From Streptomyces griseocarneus (GTDB taxonomy: Bacteria > Actinomycetota > Actinomycetes > Streptomycetales > Streptomycetaceae): 64,000 nucleotides of DNA. Below are positions 26,382 to 34,523 of this stretch, one piece after another (within the stretch, counting starts at the first letter, position 1; every line of letters begins with the position of its first letter). The position numbers were made by a program, and so were the translations under genes. The notes under the pieces were generated by a model. The model saw only the letters and a list, made by a program, of their open reading frames with translations. It did no database searches and had not been told where the DNA came from. The stretch spans positions 255,877 through 319,876 of the forward strand of contig NZ_BNBL01000003.1 in assembly GCF_014655595.1 (NCBI RefSeq), given 5' to 3'.

Positions 26382-27746
26382 GTGCGCCCCACCAGCCCCG
26401 TACCCCTCGTCGCCGCCCTCACCGCTCTCGCCGCCCTCGCGACGCTCACCGCCTGCGGCGACTCCGGCGGCGACCGGGACACCGTGAAGGTCGTCTACCC
26501 GCGCAGCACGGACAACAAGGTCCGGCTCATGGACGACTACCTGGCCGTGATCAAGAAGCAGTTCGAGCGGGAGCACGCGGGCAAGAAGCTCCGGCTCATC
26601 CCCGTCCAGGCCACCCAGGACGACTACTACGCCAAGGTCCAGCAGATGATGCGGTCGCCGAAGACCGCCCCGGACGTGGTGCACGAGGACACCTTCGTCC
26701 TCAACTCCGACGTCAGGAGCGGCTACTTGAGACCGCTGGACGACAAGCTGGCCGGCTGGAAGCACTGGAACCGCTTCGCGCCGGCCGCGAAGGCGTCGGC
26801 CAAGGCGGAGGACGGGAAGACGTACGGGGTGCCGGACGGCACCGACACCCGCGCCCTGTGGTTCAACAAGGAGCTCTTCGCCCGCGCCGGCCTGCCGGCC
26901 GACTGGCACCCCGGGACCTGGAACGACGTCCTGGACGCCGCCCGTACGCTCAAGCGCCGGCTGCCCGGCGTGATCCCCCTCAACGTCTACACCGGCAAGG
27001 GCGCCGGCGAGGCCGCCTCGATGCAGGGCTTCGAGATGCTGGCGTACGGCACGGGGTCCGATCCCCTCTACGAGCCGTCGTCGAAGAAGTGGGTGACGGG
27101 CGGGGCGGGCTTCCGCGACGCCCTGGACTTCGTCCGCACCGTCTACGCCGAGAAGCTGGGCCCGGATCCCTCGGACGCCCTCTCCCCCACCATCGGCACC
27201 CGGGTGACCAACGACTGGCTGCCGGGCGGCAGGCTGGCCATCGCCCTGGACGGCTCCTGGCTCGGCAAGTTCTGGCTCGCCTCCGGGGCCAGGCCCTGGC
27301 CCCAGTGGTCGAAGGTGATGGGACAGGCCGCCTTCCCGACGCGGGACGGCAAGGCGCCCGGGCGCGTCAGCCTCTCCGGCGGCTGGACGTGGTCCATCGG
27401 CGCCAAGTCGCCCCGGGCCGACCTCGCCTGGCAGCTCATCGAAACCATGCAGACCCCCGCCAACGCCACCGACTGGACCGTGCGGGACGCGCAGATCGCC
27501 GTACGCGACGACGTGGCCGCGGCGCCCGCGTACCGCACGTCGATGCCGGGCGTCGCCTTCTTCACGGACCTGGTCAAGGACACCCGCTACCGCCCGGCCC
27601 TGCCGGTCTACCCGCAGGTCTCCAACGCCATCCAGGAGGCGATGGAGTCCGTCACCACCGGCGACGCCGACACGGCGGGGGCCGCCCGCCGCTACGACGA
27701 GCGGCTGCGGTCGATCGCGGGCCCGTCGGGCGTGACGGCCCGGTGA
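26382..27746 (+). CDS. Sugar ABC transporter solute-binding lipoprotein
   Basis: A 454-aa extracellular substrate receptor. The signal ends in the lipobox LTAC with Cys25, so it is membrane-anchored by lipid. The family-1 (MalE-like) fold shows VKVVYPRSTDNK, DVVHEDTFVLNSDV, the hinge region YGVPDGTDTRALWFNKELF, and SLSGGWTWSIGAKSPRADLA. The GTG at 26382 follows GCAGGAGG. It is directly upstream of permease 1 with a 4-bp overlap (GTGA). The spacing and type suggest an oligosaccharide importer powered by a shared ATPase such as MsiK, as no ATPase gene is nearby. The sugar is not predictable. Confidence 0.92.
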   Translation: MRPTSPVPLVAALTALAALATLTACGDSGGDRDTVKVVYPRSTDNKVRLMDDYLAVIKKQFEREHAGKKLRLIPVQATQDDYYAKVQQMMRSPKTAPDVVHEDTFVLNSDVRSGYLRPLDDKLAGWKHWNRFAPAAKASAKAEDGKTYGVPDGTDTRALWFNKELFARAGLPADWHPGTWNDVLDAARTLKRRLPGVIPLNVYTGKGAGEAASMQGFEMLAYGTGSDPLYEPSSKKWVTGGAGFRDALDFVRTVYAEKLGPDPSDALSPTIGTRVTNDWLPGGRLAIALDGSWLGKFWLASGARPWPQWSKVMGQAAFPTRDGKAPGRVSLSGGWTWSIGAKSPRADLAWQLIETMQTPANATDWTVRDAQIAVRDDVAAAPAYRTSMPGVAFFTDLVKDTRYRPALPVYPQVSNAIQEAMESVTTGDADTAGAARRYDERLRSIAGPSGVTAR

Positions 27747-28615
27747 GCGCGCGCCGCGCCGCGGGCGGCCTCCCGCGCTGGCTCCCCCTCGCCCCGGCGA
27801 GCGCCCTGTTGCTGCTCTTCCTCGCCGGGCCGATCGGCTACTGCGTCGTCCTGGCCTTCACCGACACCCAGCTCTCGGGACAGGCGTCGGCCTCGTTCGT
27901 CGGCCTCGCCAACTTCCGGCGCGCCTTCGCCGACGACGACTTCGTCAACGCGGTGCTGCTGACGCTGGTCTTCACGGTCGTGTCGTCGATCGTCGGCCAG
28001 AACACGCTGGGCTTCGCCCTCGCCGCCCTGATGCGGCGCGCCTCGAAGGCGGTGCGGACGCTGACGGGCACGGTGGTGATCGCCGCGTGGGTGCTCCCGG
28101 AGATCGTCGCCGGGTTCCTGCTCTACACGTTCTTCACCCGGGAGGGCACGCTGAACGCCGTCCTGGAGGGGCTGGGCCTGCCCGGCCAGAACTGGCTGTT
28201 CACCCTGCCCATCCTCGCCGTCTCGTTCGCCAACGTCTGGCGCGGCACGGCCTTCTCGATGCTGGTCTACTCGGCCGCGCTCGCGGAGATCCCCCGGGAC
28301 GTGACGGAGGCGGCGGAGGTCGACGGGGCGAGCGGCGTGCGCCGCTTCTGGCACATCACCCTCCCGATGATCCGGCGCTCCATCGGCACCAACCTCATGC
28401 TCAACACCCTGCAGACGCTGTCGGTCTTCGGCCTCATCTGGGCCATGACGCGGGGCGGGCCGGGCAACCGCAGCCAGACGCTGCCGGTATTCATGTACGA
28501 CCAGGCGTTCCTGAAGTCCCTGATCGGCTACGGCACGGCGGTGGCGCTGCTGCTGTTGCTGGTGGGAGGGCTGTTCTCAGCGGTGTACGTGCGGTTGCTG
28601 CGGGAGGAGGTGTGA
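27743..28615 (+). CDS. Sugar ABC transporter permease 1 (MalF type)
   Basis: A 290-aa inner-membrane subunit with six predicted helices. The cytoplasmic EAA loop is EAAEVDGASGVRRFWHITLP, which docks the ATPase. The first periplasmic loop after helix 1 is short, as in Gram-positive MalF-like proteins. The GTG at 27743 overlaps the binding-protein stop. A second permease should follow immediately. Instead, a GTG overlapping this stop (28612) opens only a 15-codon frame, then a 13-bp repeat array begins, and the matching permease lies at 32991-33827. Confidence 0.92.
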   Translation: MSARRAAGGLPRWLPLAPASALLLLFLAGPIGYCVVLAFTDTQLSGQASASFVGLANFRRAFADDDFVNAVLLTLVFTVVSSIVGQNTLGFALAALMRRASKAVRTLTGTVVIAAWVLPEIVAGFLLYTFFTREGTLNAVLEGLGLPGQNWLFTLPILAVSFANVWRGTAFSMLVYSAALAEIPRDVTEAAEVDGASGVRRFWHITLPMIRRSIGTNLMLNTLQTLSVFGLIWAMTRGGPGNRSQTLPVFMYDQAFLKSLIGYGTAVALLLLLVGGLFSAVYVRLLREEV

Positions 28616-28638
28616 ACGGTCCCCCTCCCGCGGCGACC

Positions 28639-28729
28639 GGGACTACTGGCCGGGATTAGTGACCGGAACTACTGACCAGGACTACTGGCCCGGACTACTG
28701 AGCGGGATCACTGACCGGGACTACTGGCC
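28639..28729. repeat. Seven 13-bp tandem units at the break in the sugar ABC operon
   Basis: Seven contiguous units of exactly 13 bp, consensus GGGACTACTGGCC, with substitutions but no indels. The first and last units are identical. The array begins 23 bp after the permease stop and overlaps the TAG (28721-28723) of the leftward lipoprotein gene. Confidence 0.9.
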
Positions 28730-29227
28730 GAGCGGCGAGACCGCGTTGCACAGCGCCAGGCCCGTGTCCGAGGCCTTCGCGGTCTTCTCGTCCAGGACCT
28801 TGCCCTTGTACGTGATCTTGCAGCCGCCCTCGCCCTCGGTGACCATCGCGCTGACGGTCGGGGACTCGATGCCCTTGAGGGTGACCGTCTTCTTCCACGG
28901 CGTCTTCGGCTTCTCCTCGGTGGTGAAGTCCGGCTTGGCCGCCGAGCCCTTGCCCTCGTTGAAGTCGACCGAGTCGACGGAGCCGGTGACCTCGTAGGTG
29001 ACCTCGAAGCTGCCGCCCACGGCCTTGTCGACCGTGTCCACGGCCTTGTCCTCGACCTTCTTCTTGGCGTCGGAGGCCTTCTCCTCGACCGACTTCCTGG
29101 CCTCGCCCTCCTCCTTCCCGGCTGCCTTCCGGACGTCCTCGGTGCTGCAGGCGGTCACGGCGGTCAGCGCCAGACCGGCCACGGCGAGGGCGGAGAGGGT
29201 GCGGCGGACACGGGCGGAGCGGTTCAC
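28721..29227 (-). CDS. MmpS-like lipoprotein with a charged coiled-coil linker
   Basis: A 168-aa exported lipoprotein. The signal ends LTAVTAC with Cys27. Residues about 30-65 form a Lys/Glu-rich helix (EEGEARKSVEEKASDAKKKV). The C-terminal beta-domain of about 100 aa, starting FEVTYEVTG and containing PWKKTVTL, PTVSAMVTEGEGGCKITYKG and a final Cys in LALCNAV, resembles the MmpS beta-sandwich of mycobacteria, where MmpS partners MmpL lipid exporters. No MmpL is next to it. The GTG at 29227 follows GAAGGAA. The stop lies in the 13-bp array. The MmpS call is by pattern and could be a general Ig-like domain. Confidence 0.7.
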   Translation of the reverse strand: MNRSARVRRTLSALAVAGLALTAVTACSTEDVRKAAGKEEGEARKSVEEKASDAKKKVEDKAVDTVDKAVGGSFEVTYEVTGSVDSVDFNEGKGSAAKPDFTTEEKPKTPWKKTVTLKGIESPTVSAMVTEGEGGCKITYKGKVLDEKTAKASDTGLALCNAVSPLGQ

Positions 29228-29371
29228 GAAACGTTCCTTCGAGCAGTGGGGGTGGGGCACAGCCGCTCGAGTCAACAGCAAAGAAAAAGCAAAGACAAGC
29301 CCGGAATCATAACGGTTGGCAGGGCGGAAGGAGGGGCGGAACCGTAGGCTCCACCCCTCCCTCAGCCGGCG

Positions 29372-29596
29372 TCAGGAATGGGAGCGGACGCCCGCCCCGC
29401 CCTTGCCGTGACGCACCAGCACCACCAGATTGGCGACGGCGCCGAAGAGCCCCGTCACGGCGGCGACCCGGTCACCGGGCAGCGCGGCACAGGCGCCCAT
29501 CACGACGATGACGACGACCACCACGACGGCGATGTCCGGGAAAGCCTTGCGTTTCCACGGGGGCCGTAGGGGACGATAAGAGAGTGACTGACCCAT
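29372..29596 (-). CDS. Small two-helix membrane protein
   Basis: A 74-aa predicted membrane protein. A basic N-terminus (YRPLRPPWKRKAFPD) is followed by a helix of Val/Ile (IAVVVVVVIVVMGACAAL) and a second hydrophobic stretch (VTGLFGAVANLVVLV), then a basic Gly/Arg tail. The ATG at 29596 has GGGAAGGA upstream. Similar small helical proteins are common in phage-like and regulatory neighbourhoods of Streptomyces; no role can be named. It is divergent from the double-HTH regulator at 29787. A random ORF is less likely because of the ribosome site and membrane profile. Confidence 0.55.
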   Translation of the reverse strand: MGQSLSYRPLRPPWKRKAFPDIAVVVVVVIVVMGACAALPGDRVAAVTGLFGAVANLVVLVRHGKGGAGVRSHS

Positions 29597-29786
29597 CCGG
29601 TCCGTCCTTCCCGCCGATGACATCGGCTGGCTGGGCCGCCATGTGTCCTCTTGTGCTTGCGAGGCCGGGGACACTGGCGGCTTGTCAACTTCCGCGCCAC
29701 CAGCATGTATTGACCGTTGTCCCTGTTCAATCGAACGAGACAATACGACTACAATACGCGCCCAATCGGCGACAATGGGGGACGAC

Positions 29787-30437
29787 ATGCCCAGACGGCT
29801 CACGCATCTGGATTCGGCGGACGGACCCTTGGCCCGGTTCGCCCTCGAACTCCGCGCCCTGCGCGACGCCGCCGGCTTCGACGCCCCGACGGTGGATCAG
29901 ATAGCGGTGCGCTCCCACATCCCCCGCTCCACGCTCTACGCGGCGCTGCGCGGCCTGCGCGTACCCACGCGCCCGGTTCTGGGCGCGCTGGTCACGGCCT
30001 GGGACGGGGATCCGGTGGAGTGGCTGATGAAGCGCACGGCGACGGAGGCGGAGCTGGAACGCGAGCGGTCCCGCCGCCGGCCCGTTCCGGTGCCCGGGCC
30101 TCGCCGGGCACCGGACGGGCCGGCGGTGGAACCGACCCCGCTCCCGGGGCAGTCCGGCATCGGCCCCACGCGAGGGGCGGCCGACTTCGCCGCCGCGCTG
30201 CGACACCTGCGGCACACGGCGGGCGCCCCGTCGTTGCGGCAGATCGCGAGGCGGATCCACACCAACGACGCACTCCCCGCCGTGGTCAGCCCCTCGACCC
30301 TCTCCGATGTCTTCCGCGGCCGGCGGATCCCCCGATGGGACGTCCTGCGCAGCGTCGTCTGGGCCCTCGACGGCAACGAACAGGAGTGGCTGAGGCGCTG
30401 GCAGGACGTCCAGTCGGCGACCTACGGAATCAGGTAG
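29787..30437 (+). CDS. Regulator with two XRE-like helix-turn-helix domains
   Basis: A 216-aa protein with two related HTH segments. One is at about residues 16-75 (LARFALELRALRDAAGFD, then DQIAVRSHIPRSTLYAALRG). The other is at about 135-205 (FAAALRHLRHTAGAPSLRQI, then VVSPSTLSDVFRGRRIPRWD). They are joined by a Pro/Arg-rich linker. This duplication is typical of the small transcriptional regulators that precede WD40 or NB-ARC domains in larger actinobacterial proteins; here no effector domain follows. The ATG at 29787 has GGGGGA directly upstream, better than an ATG four codons earlier. Its end overlaps the convergent next gene by 16 bp. Confidence 0.75.
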   Translation: MPRRLTHLDSADGPLARFALELRALRDAAGFDAPTVDQIAVRSHIPRSTLYAALRGLRVPTRPVLGALVTAWDGDPVEWLMKRTATEAELERERSRRRPVPVPGPRRAPDGPAVEPTPLPGQSGIGPTRGAADFAAALRHLRHTAGAPSLRQIARRIHTNDALPAVVSPSTLSDVFRGRRIPRWDVLRSVVWALDGNEQEWLRRWQDVQSATYGIR

Positions 30438-30703
30438 TTGTAGACCTCGAACACCGTCGAGTCGAAGGGCGGCGCCCCCAGTTCCACCGCCGCCGGGATG
30501 ACGCTCTTCTCCAGGAAGGCGCGGAACGCCTCCTCCGACTCCCAGACGTCGATCACCTGCCACTCGCCCTCGCCCGCCGGCGTGGCGACGTGGGCCAGCA
30601 GCCCGGCCGGCGGGTTCGCCGTGTCCGGGATCGCCTTGTCGACCGTCGCCTGGTACAGCTCCGGGTTCCACCCCGCGCCACGGCTGTGCACCATCACTGC
30701 CAT
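30422..30703 (-). CDS. ABM-like dimeric alpha/beta-barrel protein
   Basis: A 93-aa cytoplasmic protein with the ferredoxin-like fold of the antibiotic-biosynthesis-monooxygenase/EthD group: HSRGAGWNPELYQATVDKAI, GLLAHVATPAGEGEWQVIDV, WESEEAFRAFLEKSV and a C-terminal FEVYNYL strand. Such proteins act as small monooxygenases, heme-degrading enzymes or cyclases, or have no known activity. The catalytic residues are not conserved enough across the group to decide. The ATG at 30703 has GGAGGGAG upstream. It converges on, and overlaps, the double-HTH gene. Confidence 0.65.
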   Translation of the reverse strand: MAVMVHSRGAGWNPELYQATVDKAIPDTANPPAGLLAHVATPAGEGEWQVIDVWESEEAFRAFLEKSVIPAAVELGAPPFDSTVFEVYNYLIP

Positions 30704-30901
30704 CCGTCGCTCCCTCCGCACCTGAGGTTGGTTGCGCGTTCAACGCTACGGTCGGGCCGGGTGCGGGAAGGAGTGGTGTCCGCCCCGCCCCGCGGCACAC
30801 CCCCACGCCGGAGCGCGGAAGGGGCGCTGTGCCCGGCGCGTGCCCAACTCGGCTGCCTCCTGGAGGAGTCGGAGCGCGACGGCATCACGGCGAGGCGGAA
30901 C

Positions 30902-31708
30902 TCACCCCATCACCACGGTCGGCGGCGTCACCGGCGGCTGCGGCTTGATCACGGCGAACGTCGCGCCGAAGGGGTCGGCGAGCCAGGCCATGCGGCCGAC
31001 GTCCGGCACGTCGGAGGCCGGCACGCGGACCGAGCCGCCGCCGCCCTGCGTCCCGCGGACGACGGTGTCGACGTCGGCGACGGCGAAGTAGGGGATCCAG
31101 CGCGGGGTCTCGCTCTCCTCGAGGAGGGGCACGACGCCGCCGAAGGAGGCCTCCTGCTGGTCGTCACCGTCCGCGGTCGACAGGACCGTGTACGTCATGC
31201 CGGGGACCTTGAGGTCGGCGGAGCGCCAGCCGAACACGCCCCGGTAGAAGGCCTTGGCGGCGGCGGGGTCGCCGACGTGGAGTTCGGTCCAGCACAGGGA
31301 GCCCTCGTCGGAGGTCTTCTCGAGGCCGGGGACGGCGGCCGGCTGCCAGACGGCGAAGTCGGCGCCGCCGGGGTCGGTGAAACAGCCCATGCGGCCGGCT
31401 TCCATGACGTCGAACGGGGCGACCCGCACGACGCCGCCGCCCTGCTCGATGGCCTTGGCGGTGGCGTCGGCGTCGGACGTCTGGAAGTAGACGGTCCAGG
31501 CGGAGCTGGCGCCGTCCTCGCTGAGGGGGCCGAGCGCGGCGACGTTCCTTCCGTCCTTCTTGAAGAAGCCGTAGCCGCCGGCGTCGGGACCGGCCGACTC
31601 GAGGTCCCAGCCGAAGACGGAGCCGTAGAAGGCGGCGGCCGCCTCCGTGTCGGGCGTACCGAGGTCGAGCCAGTTGGGAGCGCCGGTGACAAAGTCGGTG
31701 GTGAGCAT
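30902..31708 (-). CDS. Two-domain VOC (glyoxalase-like) protein
   Basis: A 268-aa protein of two VOC domains of about 125 aa each. Both open with the beta-alpha-beta pattern (PNWLDLGTPDTEAAAAFYGS, then CWTELHVGDPAAAKAFYRG) and close with a DP(G/F)GA.FAV motif (FTDPGGADFAVWQ, LADPFGATFAVIK). The paired domains build one metal site. Relatives include hydroxylases, resistance proteins and enzymes of unknown substrate. The ATG at 31708 has AAGGAG nine bases upstream. It stands alone between divergent or convergent small genes. Annotated relatives in Streptomyces are often called hydrolase or 27 kDa antigen-like, which does not fix a function. Confidence 0.85.
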   Translation of the reverse strand: MLTTDFVTGAPNWLDLGTPDTEAAAAFYGSVFGWDLESAGPDAGGYGFFKKDGRNVAALGPLSEDGASSAWTVYFQTSDADATAKAIEQGGGVVRVAPFDVMEAGRMGCFTDPGGADFAVWQPAAVPGLEKTSDEGSLCWTELHVGDPAAAKAFYRGVFGWRSADLKVPGMTYTVLSTADGDDQQEASFGGVVPLLEESETPRWIPYFAVADVDTVVRGTQGGGGSVRVPASDVPDVGRMAWLADPFGATFAVIKPQPPVTPPTVVMG

Positions 31709-31943
31709 GGTGGGGTGCTCCTTCGACGGATTCCGCCGGGTTTCCCCGGCCGGAATCAGTCTGGCACCGGCGGCCGGGCCGCGCCCTTCGCGCGGGCGCG
31801 CGGGCCCGTGCGCGGGGGTGGGAGGGGTTCGGGGGGCGTCACCCGAACGGAGCAGTCCTCCGATCGCCCCCGGGAGCGGGGCGAGGGACGATGGAGGTGC
31901 CATCAGGAGAGCACATCAAGATCACAGCACTCAGGAGGCACAC

Positions 31944-32369
31944 ATGACCACGGCCAAGGAGATCATGCACCCCGGAGCCCACTGGCTCACCAAGTCGGAC
32001 ACCCTGGAGCGCGCGGCACAGCTGATGCGCGACCTGGACATAGGGGCCCTGCCGGTGGCCGACGAGGACAACAACGAGCGGCTGTGCGGCATCATCACCG
32101 ACCGCGACATCGTCGTGAAGTGCATAGCGGAGGGCCGTACGCCGGCCGAGTGCTCGGCCGAGGAGCTCTGCGAGGGCACTCCGCGCTGGGTCGATGCCAA
32201 CGCCGACATCACTGATGTGCTCCACGAGATGGAGGACCACCGCATCAAGCGGGTGCCCGTGGTCGAGAACAAGCGCGTCGTCGGCATCATCAGCGAGGCC
32301 GACCTCGCCCAGCACCTCACGGACGACCAGATAGCCGAGTTCGCGGAGATGGTCTACGCCCGGCGCTGA
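31944..32369 (+). CDS. Hrp1-like CBS-pair protein, copy 1
   Basis: A 141-aa protein made of two CBS motifs (about residues 10-65 and 75-130). Features: IMHPGAHWLTKSDTLERAAQ, IGALPVADEDNNERLCGIIT and DRDIVVK in the first; VDANADITDVLHEMEDHRIK and RVPVVENKRVVGIISEADLA in the second. The layout and the DRDIV signature match Mycobacterium tuberculosis Hrp1 (Rv2626c), a hypoxia-induced protein that may bind a nucleotide. The ATG at 31944 follows CAGGAGG. It is followed 66 bp later by a close paralogue in the same direction, so the pair is likely an operon. Confidence 0.88.
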   Translation: MTTAKEIMHPGAHWLTKSDTLERAAQLMRDLDIGALPVADEDNNERLCGIITDRDIVVKCIAEGRTPAECSAEELCEGTPRWVDANADITDVLHEMEDHRIKRVPVVENKRVVGIISEADLAQHLTDDQIAEFAEMVYARR

Positions 32370-32435
32370 CCACCTGCCCACCGGCCGGCCCGGCGAGCCG
32401 TCTTCCCGGAGGGCCGAAGGCCGAGGAGGCCGATC

Positions 32436-32858
32436 ATGACCAAGGCCAAGGACATCATGCACGAGGGCGCGCAGTGGATCACAAGGGAGGAGACGCTGTC
32501 CCGCGCCGCCCAGGTGATGGATCTGCTCGACGTGGGCGCCCTGCCGGTCAGCGACGAGAGCGGCCGGCTGTGCGGCATCATCACCGACCGCGACATCGTC
32601 GTGAAGTGCCTGGCCAAGGGGCACGACCCGGCCAAGGTGACCGCCGCCGACCTGTGCGAGGGCACACCCCGCTGGATCGACGCGAACGCCGATGTCGACG
32701 ACGTTCTGCACGAAATGGAGATCCACCGGATCCGCCGGCTGCCGGTGATCGAGAACAAGCGCCTGGTCGGCATGATCAGCGAGGCCGACGTCGCCCGGCA
32801 CCTGCCGGACGCCCAGGTCGCGGCCTTCGCCGGGCAGATCTACTCGCCCGCCCGGTGA
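32436..32858 (+). CDS. Hrp1-like CBS-pair protein, copy 2
   Basis: A 140-aa paralogue of the preceding gene, clearly from tandem duplication: IMHEGAQWITREETLSRAAQ, VGALPVSDESGRLCGIITDR, VDDVLHEMEIHRIRRLPVIE and SEADVARHLPDAQV align end to end without gaps of more than a few residues. The ATG at 32436 has GAGGAGG upstream. The two products could form homo- or heterodimers like other CBS pairs. A DosR-type hypoxia box was not found by eye upstream. Confidence 0.88.
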   Translation: MTKAKDIMHEGAQWITREETLSRAAQVMDLLDVGALPVSDESGRLCGIITDRDIVVKCLAKGHDPAKVTAADLCEGTPRWIDANADVDDVLHEMEIHRIRRLPVIENKRLVGMISEADVARHLPDAQVAAFAGQIYSPAR

Positions 32859-32990
32859 GCCGCCCGGTGAGGCGAGGGCAGGCCCGGCAGGCCCGCTGAC
32901 GCACACCTCCGGCGCGCGCTACGCTCCCCTTGGCCCGCTCGCGCGACGCCGCGCGGCGGAGCGCCACGCCATGCCGCGCCCGGAGGTGCC

Positions 32991-33827
32991 ATGCGCCCGC
33001 TCCTCGCCCGCCGCACCCGTCACCGTCTGGCCGCCGACGCCGCGCTGCTCGCCGTGGCGGCGGCCTTCGCCGTACCGCCGCTGTGGCTCGTCCTGTCGTC
33101 CGTGGACCCCGAGGCCGGACTGCGGGTGCGTACGCCCGCGCACGCCACGCTCGGCAACTTCTCGTCCGTCCTGACCGACGAGATCACCTTCACCCCGATG
33201 CTCAACAGCCTGCTGCTGTGCGGCGGGGCCACGCTGCTGACCATCGCCTGCGCCGCCCTCGCCGCGTACCCGCTGTCGCGCTACCGCTCGCGCTTCAGCC
33301 GGCCGTATCTGCTGGGGCTGCTGTTCGCCACGTGCCTGCCGATCACCGCGATCATGGTGCCGGTGTACGGGCTGTTCGTACGGATCAACCTCATCGACAC
33401 CGTCTACGGCACCGCACTCTTCCTCGCGACCGCGCAACTGCCCTTCGCCATCTGGCTGATGAAGAACTTCATGGACGGCGTTCCGGTGCTCCTGGAGGAG
33501 GCGGCCTGGACGGACGGCGCCGGCCGGCTGCAGACGCTGGTCAGGGTCGTCCTGCCGCTGATGGGGCCCGGCGTCGCGGTGGTGACCGTCTACTGCTTCA
33601 TCATGATGTGGGGCAACTTCTTCGTGCCCTTCATGCTGCTGCTCACCCCGGACCAACTCCCCGCGTCCGTCAGCATCTTCACCTTCTTCGGGAACTACGG
33701 ACAGGTCGCCTACGGCCAGCTGGCTGCCTTCTCGATCCTCTACTCCACGCCCGTGATCCTGCTCTACGCCCTCATCGCCCGCCGCCTCGGCGGCGGCTTC
33801 GCGCTCGGGGGCGCGGTCAAGGGGTGA
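32991..33827 (+). CDS. Sugar ABC transporter permease 2 (MalG type), separated from its operon
   Basis: A 278-aa membrane subunit with six helices. The EAA loop is EEAAWTDGAGRLQTLVRVVL. The N-terminus RPLLARRTRHRLAADAALLA and the sequence TFTPMLNSLLL are typical of the MalG partner. It is the only such gene in the window and is the natural mate of the permease at 27743-28615, but 4.4 kb and seven unrelated genes lie between. The ATG at 32991 follows GGAGGTGCC directly. A separate promoter is therefore needed; a short upstream gap with GCTACGCTCC gives little to choose. Rearrangement is inferred from usual operon order. Confidence 0.9.
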   Translation: MRPLLARRTRHRLAADAALLAVAAAFAVPPLWLVLSSVDPEAGLRVRTPAHATLGNFSSVLTDEITFTPMLNSLLLCGGATLLTIACAALAAYPLSRYRSRFSRPYLLGLLFATCLPITAIMVPVYGLFVRINLIDTVYGTALFLATAQLPFAIWLMKNFMDGVPVLLEEAAWTDGAGRLQTLVRVVLPLMGPGVAVVTVYCFIMMWGNFFVPFMLLLTPDQLPASVSIFTFFGNYGQVAYGQLAAFSILYSTPVILLYALIARRLGGGFALGGAVKG

Positions 33828-33843
33828 ACGGAGGGATCTGTGG

Positions 33844-34242
33844 TCACTGGAAGCCCAGCATGCCGGGCGAGTCGATGTCCACCGTGACCACGCCGGGCGG
33901 ATAGGCGTTCTCGTGACCGGTCAACAGGATCGACATGCCGGTGAATTCGGCGCGCGGGAGGGCGCAGTACAGGGCGTGGCAGGTGTCCGGGCCGCCGTAG
34001 CCGTCGCGGATCATCTTGCCTACGCTGACGGTGGCGACCGTATCGAGAATGTCCACGTCCACAGCGGAGTAAGCGAGCACACGACGTGCAGCGTCTTCGT
34101 CGTCCGCTTCGGCCTGCAGGAGACACAGGGCAGGAATCGTCAGGCGGTCGCCTGGCGTACGAGCCATATTGCCGGCGAGTCTGTTCAGCGCCTTGTGCCC
34201 CTGGCCAAGAGCCTTCACCGCACTGGTGTCAAGGATGATCAC
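33844..34242 (-). CDS. PIN-domain protein, probable VapC-like toxin
   Basis: A 132-aa protein with the PIN nuclease opening MIILDTSAVKAL (Asp5) and a central LPALCLLQAEADDEDAARR-like helix (written here to the nearest residues) bearing an acidic residue. The third acidic site, usually in a DAxxA helix, reads GGPDTCHALYCAL, with Asp just before the helix. RNA-cleaving toxins of this fold need three or four acids, so activity is plausible but not assured. Its ATG overlaps the stop of the upstream antitoxin-like gene (4 bp), the normal antitoxin-first order. It lies next to the displaced permease gene. Confidence 0.72.
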   Translation of the reverse strand: MIILDTSAVKALGQGHKALNRLAGNMARTPGDRLTIPALCLLQAEADDEDAARRVLAYSAVDVDILDTVATVSVGKMIRDGYGGPDTCHALYCALPRAEFTGMSILLTGHENAYPPGVVTVDIDSPGMLGFQ

Positions 34243-34523
34243 GCCGCGGCACCCCGGGCCACGCGGGCCTTCTCTGCGGCGATCTTGTAAATGTTGCTGA
34301 GGACGTCCGGCCCTTGGTCGAACTCTTCGTCACTGATCTCGATGCCGATCAGACGTCGCGCGATTTCCCGATCGGCGGCGAGCCGCTCGGCACGCTGGGC
34401 CGCAGTGGGCTGCTCGGCAGCCAGGTCCTCCACCAGCTGGCCGATGGTGATGCCGCGCTCCTTCGCAAGCTCGGCAAGATGATCACGGGTCTTGCGCTGA
34501 ACCTGGATCGTCGTGGTGTCCAT
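34239..34523 (-). CDS. VapB-like antitoxin
   Basis: A 94-aa protein with a ribbon-helix-helix-like N-terminus (TTTIQVQRKTRDHLAELAKE, then RGITIGQLVEDLAAE) and an acidic C-terminal tail (GIEISDEEFDQGP) that could neutralise the PIN partner. The ATG at 34523 is chosen because the six residues before it (VYGAA) are not part of the domain; no strong ribosome site is seen. It overlaps the PIN gene by 4 bp. Two-gene overlap, sizes and order fit a VapBC module. The DNA-binding target would be its own promoter, just upstream at about 34525-34600. Confidence 0.72.
   Translation of the reverse strand: MDTTTIQVQRKTRDHLAELAKERGITIGQLVEDLAAEQPTAAQRAERLAADREIARRLIGIEISDEEFDQGPDVLSNIYKIAAEKARVARGAAA

Noticed and set aside
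28612..28659. 15-codon frame overlapping the permease stop
   Set aside because: Too short to be a gene. It may be the leftover start of the missing second permease, which is recorded under the operon break.
28639..28729. CRISPR-like array
   Set aside because: Units are 13 bp, contiguous and without spacers, and no cas genes are present.
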